From the NCBI RefSeq assembly GCF_013114595.1, contig NZ_VTXE01000011.1, forward strand, positions 1 to 64,000: DNA of 64,000 bases, in the 5' to 3' direction. Made by a program: the position numbers and the translations under genes. Position 1 is the stretch's first letter, and each line of letters opens with the position of its first letter. Positions 25,189 to 35,213 of the stretch are shown one piece after another. This DNA is from Vibrio sp. 99-8-1. GTDB taxonomy: Bacteria > Pseudomonadota > Gammaproteobacteria > Enterobacterales > Vibrionaceae. The notes beneath the pieces were generated by a model. It did no database searches. It saw only the letters and a list, made by a program, of their open reading frames with translations, and had not been told where the DNA came from.

Positions 25189-26111
25189 AATTGGCCCTCG
25201 CGTTGATGGTTCGTTTGCTGTTCAGCTTGTTGTAAAAAGTGCTGGTAGATCTGCTCTAGATTGGCGTTTTCGATTTGAACATCTTCCAGTGCGGCGTGTG
25301 TTAACAGCGCTTTTAATGTCGTCATTTTTAAATGCTCAGGAATGTGTAATTGATCGGTAGAGACGAGATAAGGTGCTAATGCACGGTCGTTTGCTAAATC
25401 ACGGTTTATCCCTTTCGCTTTAATGATAACGGGCAACTGAGCATGTTGCCTTAGCTGCTCTAACGTGCCCATGGCAATGGGGTGTCCTGAAGATAGAATC
25501 ATGGCTCTGTCGATGTGCTGCTCGACGCCAGATAAGGCGTGAGAGCATAATATAATGCTGGCACCGTCATTTTTTAGTTGATCGACACTGGAGTAAAACT
25601 CTTGAGTTGCAATAGGGTCTAGCCCCACCGTTGGTTCATCTAATAGCAGTAATTTGGGTTTACCGAGAAATGCTTGAGCCAACCCCAGCCGCTGTCGCAT
25701 CCCTTTTGAGTATGTTTTGACTTGACGTTGTGCAGCATGATCTAAGCCTACTTTTTGCAGTAGAGAAGGGATATGTTTAGTCGGTTCGGACTTTAAACGA
25801 GAAAAGTAGGTTAGTACTTCTTGGCCAGTGAGTTGATCGTAAAAACTGACATTTTCCGGTAAGTAGCCAATGCTTTTTCGGCTGTGCCATGCTTGTTTAC
25901 TTTTTGGGTCGACACCACATACTTCGATGTGTCCTTTTGTTGCAGGAATAATCCCCAAGATAAGCTTCATCATGGTTGTTTTACCTGCACCATTGTGACC
26001 AAATAGACCGAGCACTTCTCCGCTGTCGAGAGTTAAGTCTATCTCGCTGAGAGCGAGGAGCTGTTTGTATTGCTTGGTCACCTTTTCCAATACGACGACA
26101 GGATTGCTCAT
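25185..26111 (-). CDS. nosF: NosF ABC transporter ATPase
   Basis: The 308-residue ATPase of the NosDFY complex. Walker A is GHNGAGKTT (near residues 38-46), the ABC signature reads YSKGMRQRLG and Walker B LLLLDEPTVGLDP is near 160-172, with a switch histidine in CSHAL. The C-terminal third is the NosF-specific extension. Both ends overlap neighbours by four bases (nosD upstream, nosY downstream), a tight translational unit. Works in the inner membrane with NosY and the periplasmic NosD. Confidence 0.96.
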   Translation of the reverse strand: MSNPVVVLEKVTKQYKQLLALSEIDLTLDSGEVLGLFGHNGAGKTTMMKLILGIIPATKGHIEVCGVDPKSKQAWHSRKSIGYLPENVSFYDQLTGQEVLTYFSRLKSEPTKHIPSLLQKVGLDHAAQRQVKTYSKGMRQRLGLAQAFLGKPKLLLLDEPTVGLDPIATQEFYSSVDQLKNDGASIILCSHALSGVEQHIDRAMILSSGHPIAMGTLEQLRQHAQLPVIIKAKGINRDLANDRALAPYLVSTDQLHIPEHLKMTTLKALLTHAALEDVQIENANLEQIYQHFLQQAEQQTNHQREGQL

Positions 26112-27433
26112 AAATTCTTTCCTTTATTGTCCGTAGCGTATTTGCTGGACTGTAAAAACTGGGCTTTGGAGTTGGTCGGTGATATTAAAGGGTTAGAATC
26201 TTTGACGCCTGCGGGCTTAAGCAGTGGAAACTGTTTTTGAATCCAGCGCAGCATCAACACTGAAGGGCTATCCAAAAGCACTTTTGCCTCTGGGTATTTC
26301 CAAACCATTTTATCTATGCCGTCATTAGGCTCAAAAGGTGTGTCGCCAATTTGATCATTGTCGAGATCCCAACCTAAATAGTTACTCCAATAGTTGCCAA
26401 TATTTTGTTGAGACCACTCTTGTTTGCGATTTGATACATACTTCACCTGAACCGGGTTGTTGATAAAGTTGTTGGCAAATATTTTGCCATTTTCTGACCC
26501 GGCAGTGAGGTGAATGCCGATCTCGGCGGTATCAATAGTGTTGTAACTTATGGTGTTGTAGGCGGAGTTATAGATAAATAGCCCTTTACCTTCACGGCCC
26601 ATCACTTTGTTTTCAGGCTTTGTCCAAACATGATTGATGGAGTTGTAACTGATGTCAGAGTAGGTAATGAAGTTCATTAACATACCGTAGTCTTCACTGT
26701 CGTTACTTTGATTACCATGTACGGTTAGTCGATTCGAACTCATTAAAGCGTAGCCGGCACGAGTGTTATAAGTTCGGTTGTCTACCACTGTATTGCTATG
26801 TGAGTACATATAGTGAACACCATACCGCATGTCACGCATCAGGTTGTTTCTAAGTTCACTGTTTTGGCTGGAGATGATATATAAACCATCACGAGTATTG
26901 CTGATGGTATTGCCAATCACTTTGGCATGTTTAACCGCAGACAATTGAATACCATTACCTCTGTCCGCTGAGCGTAATTGAGGGTTGCCCTTAATGGTGT
27001 TGTTTTCTACTAATAGATGCTGAGTTTTTTGCAACCAAAATCCAAAGCCATCCCCTGTTAAGTGGTTATTTCTAATGACGATATTGTCTGTTTTTTTATC
27101 GAGATAAATGGCGGCGTTTTGCTCAGTTAAGTTTTTGCCCCAATTGACAATGGTGAGATTTTCTATGGTGGTATTAGATTGTTGTAGTGTAATGGCGTTG
27201 CCGTACCCGCCTGCATCGATCAAGGCGCCTTCTTTCCCTGCGAGCGTAATGCTGTTGTTAACCACAAAGTTGCCCACATAGGTGCCCGGTTCAAGTAAAA
27301 CCGTATCGCCATTGTTTGTGCTGTCGAGACGAGATTGTAAGTTGTCGTTACTCGTGACGGTGAATACAGCGGCACTTAGTTCGGTGTGCAGTAAACTGAG
27401 AGCAAGCAGAGTGAAGCAAAGTGTTTTGTTCAA
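26108..27433 (-). CDS. nosD: NosD periplasmic copper/sulfur maturation protein
   Basis: A 441-residue secreted protein: the signal peptide ends near residue 22 (LLHTELSA), and the body is a right-handed parallel beta-helix of repeated short strands rich in N, I and V (residues about 60-350), the carbohydrate-binding/sugar-hydrolase fold of NosD. It docks on NosFY and passes material to NosZ for CuZ assembly. The start codon appears to be TTG at 27433, with AGGA eight bases upstream. No ATG start in frame lies nearby; the ATG just upstream is in another frame and stops at once. The stop overlaps the nosF start. Confidence 0.94.
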   Translation of the reverse strand: MNKTLCFTLLALSLLHTELSAAVFTVTSNDNLQSRLDSTNNGDTVLLEPGTYVGNFVVNNSITLAGKEGALIDAGGYGNAITLQQSNTTIENLTIVNWGKNLTEQNAAIYLDKKTDNIVIRNNHLTGDGFGFWLQKTQHLLVENNTIKGNPQLRSADRGNGIQLSAVKHAKVIGNTISNTRDGLYIISSQNSELRNNLMRDMRYGVHYMYSHSNTVVDNRTYNTRAGYALMSSNRLTVHGNQSNDSEDYGMLMNFITYSDISYNSINHVWTKPENKVMGREGKGLFIYNSAYNTISYNTIDTAEIGIHLTAGSENGKIFANNFINNPVQVKYVSNRKQEWSQQNIGNYWSNYLGWDLDNDQIGDTPFEPNDGIDKMVWKYPEAKVLLDSPSVLMLRWIQKQFPLLKPAGVKDSNPLISPTNSKAQFLQSSKYATDNKGKNL

Positions 27434-27478
27434 TCCATATATCCTAATGAGTCAATTAAGCCACTTGAGCCGGTAAGC

Positions 27479-27528
27479 AAGGCTTCTCTATCAATATAAC
27501 TAGCAAATTTATACGATAAAGAAGCCTT
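27479..27528 (-). promoter_or_regulatory. Intercistronic stem-loop between nosZ and nosD
   Basis: A 14-base arm at 27479-27492 pairs with 27515-27528 with one mismatch; the loop is 22 bases and no T-run follows. It lies 21 bases after the nosZ stop. Such loops usually protect the upstream message, which would let nosZ mRNA outlast the nosDFYL part. Confidence 0.5.
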
Positions 27529-27548
27529 AATCTTGTATCTGCTAAGGG

Positions 27549-29441
27549 TTAAGCCTCAACAAACATTCGTCCACGCATCTCCATATGTAGAGCATGGCAG
27601 AACCAGTTACAGTAATACCAATAAACTCCAGGTTTATCGGCGGTAAATGTAATCGAAGCGGTGGCTTGTGGACTGATCTCCATTTGAACGCCGTAGTTAG
27701 TCATACAGAACCCGTGGCTAACATCTTCAACCATATCAAGGTTAGTAATAATGATGGTGACCTCATCTCCCAACTTCACTTTGAACTCATTTAAACCAAA
27801 TGTCGGCGCGACAGAGGTCATATAAACACGGACTTTATTTCCGTCTCTTATAACCTTGCTTTCTGTCATTACGTCAACACCATCTTTCTTAGCGATGGCG
27901 ACGGTTTCTGCAAATATTGAGTCATCGCGAGACCAGACTTTGTTTGGCTTCACTTTGCTACGGTGAACAATAATACAGTCATGTGGTTCTGCGTAGGTTG
28001 GCCCATCGTGAACCAGTTTCATTTCATCGCCTGAGATATCAATTAACTGATCGTTCTCAGGGTGAAGTGGACCAACGGGTAAGAAACGGTCTTTGGCAAA
28101 CTTACAGAGTGAGACTAACCATTTACCATCGGCGTCTCGGGTTTCACCCATTGATGTATGGTTATGGCCCGGCTGATAGTGTACGTCTAGTTTTTGTCTA
28201 ACGTAGTTTACCTTCTCTCCGTTGTGCGCTTTGATGGCGTCTTCTACATTCCACTTGGCGATTTGGCTATCTAAGAAGAGTGTCGTATAAGCATTACCGC
28301 GGTTATCGAAGGCGGTATGCAGTGGCCCTAATCCCAGTTCTGGCTCAGCAACAATGGTGTCACGAGGCTGAATGGTGTCATTGAACAGAGCATCGAGCTT
28401 ATCAATAGCAATAACAGAAACGGTTGGAGATAGCTTACCGTTAGCAACAAAGTATTTGCCATCTGAAGAGGTGTTCATGCCGTGAGGTGACTTAGGAACA
28501 GGAATATAACGGGTCAGCTCGGAGCCCTTTCTGCCATCGACAACGGGAACATTGTTGCCATTATAGGTTTTGAAATTGCCGGCTTTTATCGCTTCTTCAC
28601 AACGTGCAAGATTAAAGATGACCACATGATCGCGTTCAGCCGTGATCATCTCTCCAAGGTTCATTCCCATTTCAGAGTTGTAACAGGTTGAGGCAAAATA
28701 TTTGCCGTCAAAATCAGCATCTGTGTTATCGAGGTTGCCGTCAACCATAACTTGAAAGGCCATTTCCATGGTTTCTGCATCAATGACATTGAACAGTGAA
28801 CGATAAGTGCTGACATCTTCTAGTGATGACTTGCCATCGTTGTTCATTGGAATTTCAAACTCACTATTACAGATTACATACTTGGTATAAGGGGCTTTCT
28901 GTACACGTAAACCATGTATGGCTTGAACGTTAGGGATTGTTAGCATTTTATCGCACTTCATTACATCGCAGCGGATGCGAGCAACTCGTGAATTTGCTTT
29001 GTCATTAATAAAGACATATTTACCGTTGTAGCGGCCGTCTGTCATACTCATATGAGGGTGATGAGAGTCTCCAAGAAGTATGTTTGCACTATCCCCTTTA
29101 ATGCGTTTACTTTCGTTTGTTAATCCCCAGCCGGTTGCGCTGTCGGTATTAAATACCGGGATTCTCATCAGTTCACGCATAGACGGAATGCCTAATATAC
29201 GAACCTCTCCAGAGTGGCCACCACTCCAAAATCCATAATATTCGTCAAGTTCGCCAGGATGAACAACGGTGCTGTTTCTGATCTCTTCAGCTTGCGCTTT
29301 CGCCATAGAAGCAAACATTGCGGCCGTCATTGGGGCCGCCGCTACTCCTAGACCAATCGCAGCACTTTTTCCAAAGAACTTGCGTCGGTCATTATTTACT
29401 GGGCTGTTATCGTTGTCCTGTGCATTATTGTCGTCACTCAT
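27549..29441 (-). CDS. nosZ: Nitrous oxide reductase NosZ, Tat-exported (clade I type)
   Basis: NosZ reduces N2O to N2 in the periplasm. The 630-residue precursor begins with a twin-arginine signal ([10 protein letters not shown]) and a hydrophobic stretch ending AKAQA near residue 50. The seven CuZ histidines can all be found: the pair in DSHHPH, then AIHGL, SPHGMN, PLHTAF, PGHNHTS and EPHDCI. The CuA cupredoxin end has the [12 protein letters not shown] motif. The Tat signal and the linked nosR mark the classical clade I type. ATG with GGAG at 11 bases. The gene lies between nosR and nosDFYL on the same strand. Confidence 0.97.
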   Translation of the reverse strand: MSDDNNAQDNDNSPVNNDRRKFFGKSAAIGLGVAAAPMTAAMFASMAKAQAEEIRNSTVVHPGELDEYYGFWSGGHSGEVRILGIPSMRELMRIPVFNTDSATGWGLTNESKRIKGDSANILLGDSHHPHMSMTDGRYNGKYVFINDKANSRVARIRCDVMKCDKMLTIPNVQAIHGLRVQKAPYTKYVICNSEFEIPMNNDGKSSLEDVSTYRSLFNVIDAETMEMAFQVMVDGNLDNTDADFDGKYFASTCYNSEMGMNLGEMITAERDHVVIFNLARCEEAIKAGNFKTYNGNNVPVVDGRKGSELTRYIPVPKSPHGMNTSSDGKYFVANGKLSPTVSVIAIDKLDALFNDTIQPRDTIVAEPELGLGPLHTAFDNRGNAYTTLFLDSQIAKWNVEDAIKAHNGEKVNYVRQKLDVHYQPGHNHTSMGETRDADGKWLVSLCKFAKDRFLPVGPLHPENDQLIDISGDEMKLVHDGPTYAEPHDCIIVHRSKVKPNKVWSRDDSIFAETVAIAKKDGVDVMTESKVIRDGNKVRVYMTSVAPTFGLNEFKVKLGDEVTIIITNLDMVEDVSHGFCMTNYGVQMEISPQATASITFTADKPGVYWYYCNWFCHALHMEMRGRMFVEA

Positions 29442-29530
29442 AATGAGTCTCCATTTTTGATGTAGGGTGCTGACGTTCTAGAAATTGCTTACAGTAAGAC
29501 GCGGTTCATCTAACGCGATAAGCGTATTTT

Positions 29531-31648
29531 CTATAGCTCTTGTATTGGTATATCGGTGTTACGTTTTTTATATGCCGCCTTTTTCAGTGGCGGACATTTC
29601 TTGTCATTTGAATAAGTTATCTGGCAATCAAGGCAGTAATGGCATTCACGCATGTTGATTACGCCATCAGGCTGAATGGCTTGAATCTCACACTCTTTCG
29701 CGCAGATTTTGCAAGGGGAACCACATTCAGGGCGACGTTTTAGCCAGTCGAACAGACGAACGCTATTGGAGACGGATAAAGCCGCTCCAAGTGGGCACAA
29801 ATAGCGGCAAAACGTTTTGCGGTTGAATATGTTGATCACCAATAGCAAGACCGCCCATGCGATGAATGGCCATTCGCGGTCAAACTTGAGTAAGAAGGTA
29901 GTTTTGAACGGTTCTATTTCCGCAAACTGTTCGGCTAGCGCTAATGAGTCTAAAGATAAGGCAAAGAGTGCCAGTAAAATTAGATATTTAATGGCCCATA
30001 AGCGCTCGTGGACTGCCCAAGGTAGTTCGAACTGTGGGATTTTTATATAACGGGCAAACTGATTTATTAGCTCTTGAAGCGCACCAAATGGGCATAGCCA
30101 ACCGCAGTATACCGCTCGTCCCCACAACAGCATGGTTACTGCCGCTGCGCTCCATAAAATAAAGATCACTGGATCGAGCAAGAACAGATCCCAAGAGAAT
30201 TCTGACATTAAAGCGTGAAGAAAGGTGAACACGTTAACGACAGAGAGCTGCCCACCCCATTGCCAACCGATAAAGATAACCGTAATGGCTAAGAAACCAT
30301 GACGGAATCTATGCATAAATGTGGGGTGGCGAACCAGAATATCTTGGAAAAATAGCATTAATATTAAGGACGCAAGCATTGCGGTTAATATAATGACGGT
30401 GACTTGATGCTCTTTCCACACTTGCTCTGCCAGTGTTAGTTCTGGTGGTGGAATAATGGCTGGTGGTGTATCAACGTACTGCTCTAATGTGTCGTAACGC
30501 CCTTTAAAACTGGTAAATACACTATCAATTGGCCCGGTTTGTCGACGGACTAATAATTCTATTTGCCAACTGGCTCCCGGATCAAAGTCGTGATGGGCGG
30601 GCACTTTAAACACCGACATCTCTTTGAACTTGGGTGTGCCATCGGTGTACAAGTCTGTAATTCGAGTGTGGTCTAAATCTCGAAATGATATTTCGTTGTC
30701 ATTTTGGTGTACTTGAATACGGTCAAATATACCGCCACGAACGTAGCCTGACCCTTTGTAGGAGTATCCATTACCGAAAACCGCGATAAGGTGCTCACCG
30801 GCTTTTAGATCTTTTGTTAGCCATTGATACTCTGCCTCGCCAAAAAGGTTTTTCCCGATCGTTGGGATATCTGCGATGGCATAATAGAGTTCAGCAAACA
30901 TGTCGTCTTTTTTGCTATCTGCAACGGTATCGACCTTTTCCGCATCGGTGCCATTAAAGGCTTGTTGAACGGTTTTGTTATCTAAGAACAGTTTTCTTAT
31001 GGAGCCATCACCGGTTAAATCAAACCAGTTTTTGTCAGAGAAAATATCTTTCTTAATGGTGGAAATAGGTTGAATGATTTTTGATTTTGCTTGAATGATA
31101 CCTAGAGACTCAGCGGCTTTTGTTGCCGCTTTAGTAATGGCGACGTTCATGACCATGACGGTCACGGTTGCTCCGGATAAACCATCAATAGGAATGTAAT
31201 TTTGGTTGGGCTTGCCACCGACTTTAATCCGGTCTTTAACAGACAAGCCGACATATTGATCGCTAAAATCCCACAGTTTTTTCTCTGGAATACCAGCCAA
31301 AATAATGGGTTCATGGTGCTCAAGTACTTTTGATGCGAGGTAATTGCCGTCAGGGTCGATGATCACCAACATGTTGACGGGCTCGCCTGAGTAGGCGGGA
31401 ATCTTAGCGATATCATTTGTCTCAAACGCATAGCCGAGTATGTCATCTTGTTTTTTAATGACTCTAAGCAGTGGAGGGCCTTGCTTGTCTGATATGGATG
31501 TCGCTTGAGGAAATGTCTCCTCAATGATGGGTAAAGGATCTTTCGCCGGGCTAACAAACAGAGCCTGAGACAGTGGGGAGTAACATAAACTTAAGACCGT
31601 AAAGATAAGCACAACTAAAGTCTTTAGTCTTTCTAAAGTATTCCCCAT
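29531..31648 (-). CDS. nosR: NosR membrane electron-transfer regulator of N2O reduction
   Basis: NosR is a membrane flavo-iron-sulfur protein needed for nosZ expression and for passing electrons to it. The 705-residue protein has a signal peptide and a periplasmic FMN-binding domain (SGATVT near residue 160). After that come about five membrane helices with the CGWLCPFGAL and CRYLCPLGAA cysteine motifs, then two 4Fe-4S clusters near the C-terminus (CGSPCKICAKEC and CHYCLDC). The frame opens at a TTG that is really part of the ribosome binding site (TTGGAG); the ATG at 31648 is the better start. It is the first gene of the operon, with an FNR-type box 59 bases upstream. Confidence 0.96.
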   Translation of the reverse strand: MGNTLERLKTLVVLIFTVLSLCYSPLSQALFVSPAKDPLPIIEETFPQATSISDKQGPPLLRVIKKQDDILGYAFETNDIAKIPAYSGEPVNMLVIIDPDGNYLASKVLEHHEPIILAGIPEKKLWDFSDQYVGLSVKDRIKVGGKPNQNYIPIDGLSGATVTVMVMNVAITKAATKAAESLGIIQAKSKIIQPISTIKKDIFSDKNWFDLTGDGSIRKLFLDNKTVQQAFNGTDAEKVDTVADSKKDDMFAELYYAIADIPTIGKNLFGEAEYQWLTKDLKAGEHLIAVFGNGYSYKGSGYVRGGIFDRIQVHQNDNEISFRDLDHTRITDLYTDGTPKFKEMSVFKVPAHHDFDPGASWQIELLVRRQTGPIDSVFTSFKGRYDTLEQYVDTPPAIIPPPELTLAEQVWKEHQVTVIILTAMLASLILMLFFQDILVRHPTFMHRFRHGFLAITVIFIGWQWGGQLSVVNVFTFLHALMSEFSWDLFLLDPVIFILWSAAAVTMLLWGRAVYCGWLCPFGALQELINQFARYIKIPQFELPWAVHERLWAIKYLILLALFALSLDSLALAEQFAEIEPFKTTFLLKFDREWPFIAWAVLLLVINIFNRKTFCRYLCPLGAALSVSNSVRLFDWLKRRPECGSPCKICAKECEIQAIQPDGVINMRECHYCLDCQITYSNDKKCPPLKKAAYKKRNTDIPIQEL

Positions 31649-31706
31649 TTTGAACTCCAATTAGCAATTAGGTCACTAGGGTAATGAATTAGTGGAATGA
31701 GTTGTT

Positions 31707-31720
31707 TTGATTTGAATCAA
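31707..31720 (-). promoter_or_regulatory. FNR-type site in front of nosR
   Basis: TTGAT-N4-ATCAA is a perfect match to the FNR/Anr consensus. It lies 59 bases upstream of the nosR ATG, leaving room for a class II promoter with a -10 about 25 bases downstream. This predicts induction when oxygen falls. The 304 bases between 31661 and 31964 hold this site and the terminator below, and no gene. Confidence 0.8.
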
Positions 31721-31901
31721 TTTAACACTAGGTCAATGTTAATAATATGTAAAACATAAATAACGATCACATAATGACTAGGCTAATGATAGGGAATAGT
31801 TATTGTTTTTTGCGGCAGAATAAAAAGTTTAATGGAATCAACTACTTTTTGTAGGGTTATTTCAGGGTAAGCTAAAGGTTTTTAAGCAGGCGTTATCAAT
31901 A

Positions 31902-31934
31902 AAAAAGCCAATGTTAGATCCATTGGCCTTTTTA
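31902..31934. terminator. Terminator after the SH3-domain gene
   Basis: GCCAATG (31907-31913) pairs with CATTGGC (31921-31927); A-rich and T-rich flanks give a U-tract on both strands. It serves the minus-strand SH3 gene that ends at 31965. Confidence 0.75.
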
Positions 31935-31964
31935 TTTAACATGTCATTAATATTTGTGTGGGTA

Positions 31965-32576
31965 TTAAGCCCAGCCGTTATTTGATTTTTTTCTTCTTGG
32001 CATAATACCAGGAAGAATAAGTCCAAGTAACAAGCCGCCACCCGCAACGCCACCGCCGTACATAAAGTATTTAAGCAGTAGATCTTCTTTTTGAGTATCC
32101 AGTCTGGCTCTTAGTTCACGGATCTCAGTTTGGGATGAAGTGAGTTTCTGGCTGATATCGCTATAGCTGTTTTCCAGCTCTTTAATTTGAGCGTTACGGC
32201 TATCTAGAGATTGCATTAATCCAGCTTGTTCTTCATCTGAGTTTTTACGTGCGTTAGAAAGCTGCTCTTTTACGCTAGCGAGTTCTTCTTCTAGCTTTGG
32301 TAGTCGCTCTGCCATGCTAGCTTGACGAGTTACAAAGCGGCTTTCTACCCAGCCTTTACGCCCTTTGCTATCGACCACTTGGCTGTAACCTGATTCTTTG
32401 TTGGTATCAACCAGGTTGACTTTATCACCAGCGTTGACGCTACCAATAATTCGAAACTGGTTGTTTGGACCAGCGTGCATGTAAGTAAATAGATTGTCAG
32501 CAATATAACGTTGAGCAGCAAATGCATTTGGTGTTGCTAAGCAGACAAATAAAACAATAGAAAACAGTTTTTTCAC
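31965..32576 (-). CDS. SH3-domain protein, YgiM type (TIGR04211)
   Basis: A 203-residue exported protein. It has a signal peptide (cleavage near AFA-AQ, residue 20), a bacterial SH3 domain at about 22-90 (YIADNLFTYMHAGPNNQFRI onward), a long coiled coil at about 90-165 rich in E, L and S, and one membrane helix near the C-terminus followed by an RRKK anchor. It is the counterpart of E. coli YgiM, and keeps that gene's place between cca and ygiF once the inserted blocks are removed. The fold suggests binding to the cell wall; the exact role is not known. Confidence 0.9.
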   Translation of the reverse strand: MKKLFSIVLFVCLATPNAFAAQRYIADNLFTYMHAGPNNQFRIIGSVNAGDKVNLVDTNKESGYSQVVDSKGRKGWVESRFVTRQASMAERLPKLEEELASVKEQLSNARKNSDEEQAGLMQSLDSRNAQIKELENSYSDISQKLTSSQTEIRELRARLDTQKEDLLLKYFMYGGGVAGGGLLLGLILPGIMPRRKKSNNGWA

Positions 32577-32883
32577 AGTGTGTCCCTTTATGGTTCCTTT
32601 AGTGAGACTATGGTTAATAGAGTTAACCTTTCGCTTATAGGTGGAATAGTAAGAAGTTTCTTTTGGTCGTGCAACAAAAGAGGGAGGTAAAACGCCCCTT
32701 TATGTGCGATTGAGTCAAATATGACACTACTCTAACATAAGTTAGCTAAATACGGATTTGATTATCTAATAGAAATCTACCGATATGATGGTAATTATGA
32801 GTGAAGGTAACTTAAGTGCAGTTTCATAGAGGAAGCTTGATTAACCTTAACGCGGGATAAGAAAATCAAAAATCCATATTTAA

Positions 32884-32945
32884 TAAAAAGCTTAGGTATT
32901 ATTTACCGATAATTGCCGCTATCTAGTGACAATTATCGGTAAGGA
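32884..32945 (-). terminator. Structured terminator region after pit
   Basis: A perfect 13-bp stem (TTACCGATAATTG at 32903-32915 with 32930-32942) is enclosed by a second pair, AAGCTTAG at 32888-32895 with CTAAGCTT at 32956-32963. On the minus strand the outer arm runs into TTTTTATT. The rest of 32577-32883 holds only the upstream region of the SH3 gene; I see no gene or clear site in it. Confidence 0.65.
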
Positions 32946-32961
32946 GATAAGTGATCTAAGC

Positions 32962-34221
32962 TTAGCTAAATGCTGCTTTGATGATGTAGTAGAAAACAAC
33001 AGATAAGATGGCACCAGCGGGTAGGGTAACCACCCATGAAACCACAATGTTGCGTACTACACCTAAATTAAGAGCCGCAATACCACGAGCAAAACCAACA
33101 CCTAATACAGCCCCTACAAGGGTTTGTGTGGTGGAAATTGGAAGCCCAGTACCCGAAGCCAACACAACGGTTGAAGCTGTTGCTAACTGCGCAGCAAAGC
33201 CACGGCTTGGTGTGAGTTCTGTAATGCCTGTGCCTACGGTTGCCATTACTTTATGACCCATAGTCGCTAGACCAAATACGATGCCTAACCCACCTAGTGG
33301 CAGTATCCACCATGCGATGGAGCTTTTCGTTGTAATTTCACCCATATTTTGAATGGTAGAAACGATAGCAGAAAGTGGCCCAATTGCGTTAGCTACGTCA
33401 TTTGAACCATGAGCAAAGGCCATGGCACAAGCGGTAATCACCATTAGCGTGCTGAAAATTTTCTCAACACCAGCAAAACTATGATCTTCAGTACGCTTAG
33501 CGAACTTTTTACCGATATAGAGATAACCGCCCACCATTACCATAGCAGAAACAGCAATCGCCCATCCCCAAGCTTCAACACCGGTTAAATGTAACCCGAC
33601 ATGCTTAAGACCTTTTTTAATGGTAACCAGTGCAATTACCATTGTGGTGATAAACATGTACACAGGAACAAAGCGCTTAGCGTTTTGTAGTGGTGATTCA
33701 GTATTAAATATCAGCCGTTGCGCACTGAGAAATATGTAGTAGGCGATAATACCGGATATGAGAGGGGTAACTATCCAACTGCCAACAATGCCTTGAACTG
33801 AGCCCCAGTCAATGGCTTCTGAACCAACAGAAACAAGGGCAAAACCAATGATTGCACCAATGATTGAGTGAGTAGTGGATACAGGCCAACCCATAAAAGA
33901 GGCCAGTAATAACCATGTTCCCGCAGCTAATAGTGCAGACATCATTCCGAAGACAAGAACATCAGGCTTATCTGCAAAAAGTGACGTTTCAATAACACCT
34001 TTTCGGATGGTATCGGTGACTTCACCGCCGGCAAGATACGCACCAGCGAACTCGAAAATCATTGCGATAATTATCGCTTGTTTAACGGTAATCGCTTTAG
34101 AACCTACAGAGGTTCCCATGGCATTAGCAACATCATTTGCGCCAATACCAATGGCCATTAAAAATCCGAACAGTGCAGCAATAATAATTAGGACAGTGCC
34201 GTAGTTAGCGAGGATATCCAT
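32962..34221 (-). CDS. pit: Low-affinity inorganic phosphate transporter, Pit family
   Basis: A 419-residue inner-membrane protein with about ten membrane helices. The twin PiT signatures are present: ANDVANAMGTSVGS near residues 27-40 and HGSNDVANAIGPL near 270-282, in the inverted-repeat arrangement of the family. It moves phosphate (often as a metal-phosphate complex) with protons or sodium. About 100 bases upstream lies a DUF47 gene, the standard partner of bacterial Pit transporters, so the two probably share a transcript. Confidence 0.95.
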   Translation of the reverse strand: MDILANYGTVLIIIAALFGFLMAIGIGANDVANAMGTSVGSKAITVKQAIIIAMIFEFAGAYLAGGEVTDTIRKGVIETSLFADKPDVLVFGMMSALLAAGTWLLLASFMGWPVSTTHSIIGAIIGFALVSVGSEAIDWGSVQGIVGSWIVTPLISGIIAYYIFLSAQRLIFNTESPLQNAKRFVPVYMFITTMVIALVTIKKGLKHVGLHLTGVEAWGWAIAVSAMVMVGGYLYIGKKFAKRTEDHSFAGVEKIFSTLMVITACAMAFAHGSNDVANAIGPLSAIVSTIQNMGEITTKSSIAWWILPLGGLGIVFGLATMGHKVMATVGTGITELTPSRGFAAQLATASTVVLASGTGLPISTTQTLVGAVLGVGFARGIAALNLGVVRNIVVSWVVTLPAGAILSVVFYYIIKAAFS

Positions 34222-34324
34222 CTTAGTACCTAAGTAGTTGAGTTGTTCAGTTTCTTGAAGGGTAACTACCTTCTACGCCTCATTTCAGCGTATATTTTCT
34301 GAACGAACATAGTGACTTTAAATT

Positions 34325-35005
34325 TTAAGAATCAGAAAGCATTATTTCTAATCGAGCACCGACGCGCTGCGACTGGTCGGCTATTTCGCCAACCCATTCT
34401 AAAATTTTGTATAAAAACATGACGTCTATCGGACTGTATTCATGCTCAATTGCCATAAGATCTTGACGAAGCTGAATCTGCATAGAGTCAGTATCATCTT
34501 CAATTACGTCCAACTGATGAATCATGTCGGCCACTAGTTCAACTTCTCGGCCTTTGAATCCGGTTTCTAGTAACTCATCAAATTCCTGAACAACCTTGTG
34601 CGCTAATGCAGCGGCATCTAGGCAACGTTTTAGGTATTCGATAAAGTTTTCATAGATAGGGGTTGGGACTTGTAATTTTCTTCCTAACGCACGTCCGGCG
34701 ATATCTTTAGCTAAGTTAGCTAACATATCTTGTTGTCTTAACAGATCTAGCATATCTGTACGACTAACGGGCATAAACAAGCCACTAGGAAGTTTGAGGC
34801 GGATTTCTCGCTTCAGTACATCAGCCTCTTTTTCTAACTCTGATATTGTAGAGCGGATGGTCTCTGCTTTTTCCCAATCTCCCTGATTACAAGCTTCAAA
34901 AAAGTCAATCAGGCGGAAACAACAGCGATCCACAACTGCAACATGTCGTTGTAGAGGTTTTATAGGGGACTTAGCAAACAATCCCATGATCGTATTTACT
35001 GGCAT
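34325..35005 (-). CDS. DUF47/PhoU-like Pit accessory protein (TIGR00153)
   Basis: A 226-residue, almost all helical protein of the TIGR00153/DUF47 family, which resembles PhoU and is thought to regulate the Pit transporter beside it. The start MPVNTIMGLFAKSPIKPLQ is the typical one. Three in-frame codons further upstream begin with TTG, but the ATG at 35005 is the conserved start. It lies upstream of pit on the same strand. No metal-binding motif other than the acidic PhoU-like repeats is obvious. Confidence 0.9.
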   Translation of the reverse strand: MPVNTIMGLFAKSPIKPLQRHVAVVDRCCFRLIDFFEACNQGDWEKAETIRSTISELEKEADVLKREIRLKLPSGLFMPVSRTDMLDLLRQQDMLANLAKDIAGRALGRKLQVPTPIYENFIEYLKRCLDAAALAHKVVQEFDELLETGFKGREVELVADMIHQLDVIEDDTDSMQIQLRQDLMAIEHEYSPIDVMFLYKILEWVGEIADQSQRVGARLEIMLSDS

Positions 35006-35213
35006 AGTATTCAAACTCAAAAAAATATAAACCTAATTTAAACATACACCATGTTTCATTATCACGGTGTCCATAGGGCTATAAAGTGGCGCATGGTAAC
35101 CTAATAAATTACTCATTAAAACTGATTTAGATCATCAGTTGTGTGAAATTTGGCGCTTGCCGTGGTGGAAAATAGGCAATATCCTGTCTGTATCGTCTTT
35201 TTAAGGTAAAACT

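Noticed and set aside
31965..32053. Other-frame open stretch over the end of the SH3 gene
   Set aside because: The SH3 gene has a signal peptide, domain and coiled coil in order; the other frame has none of these.
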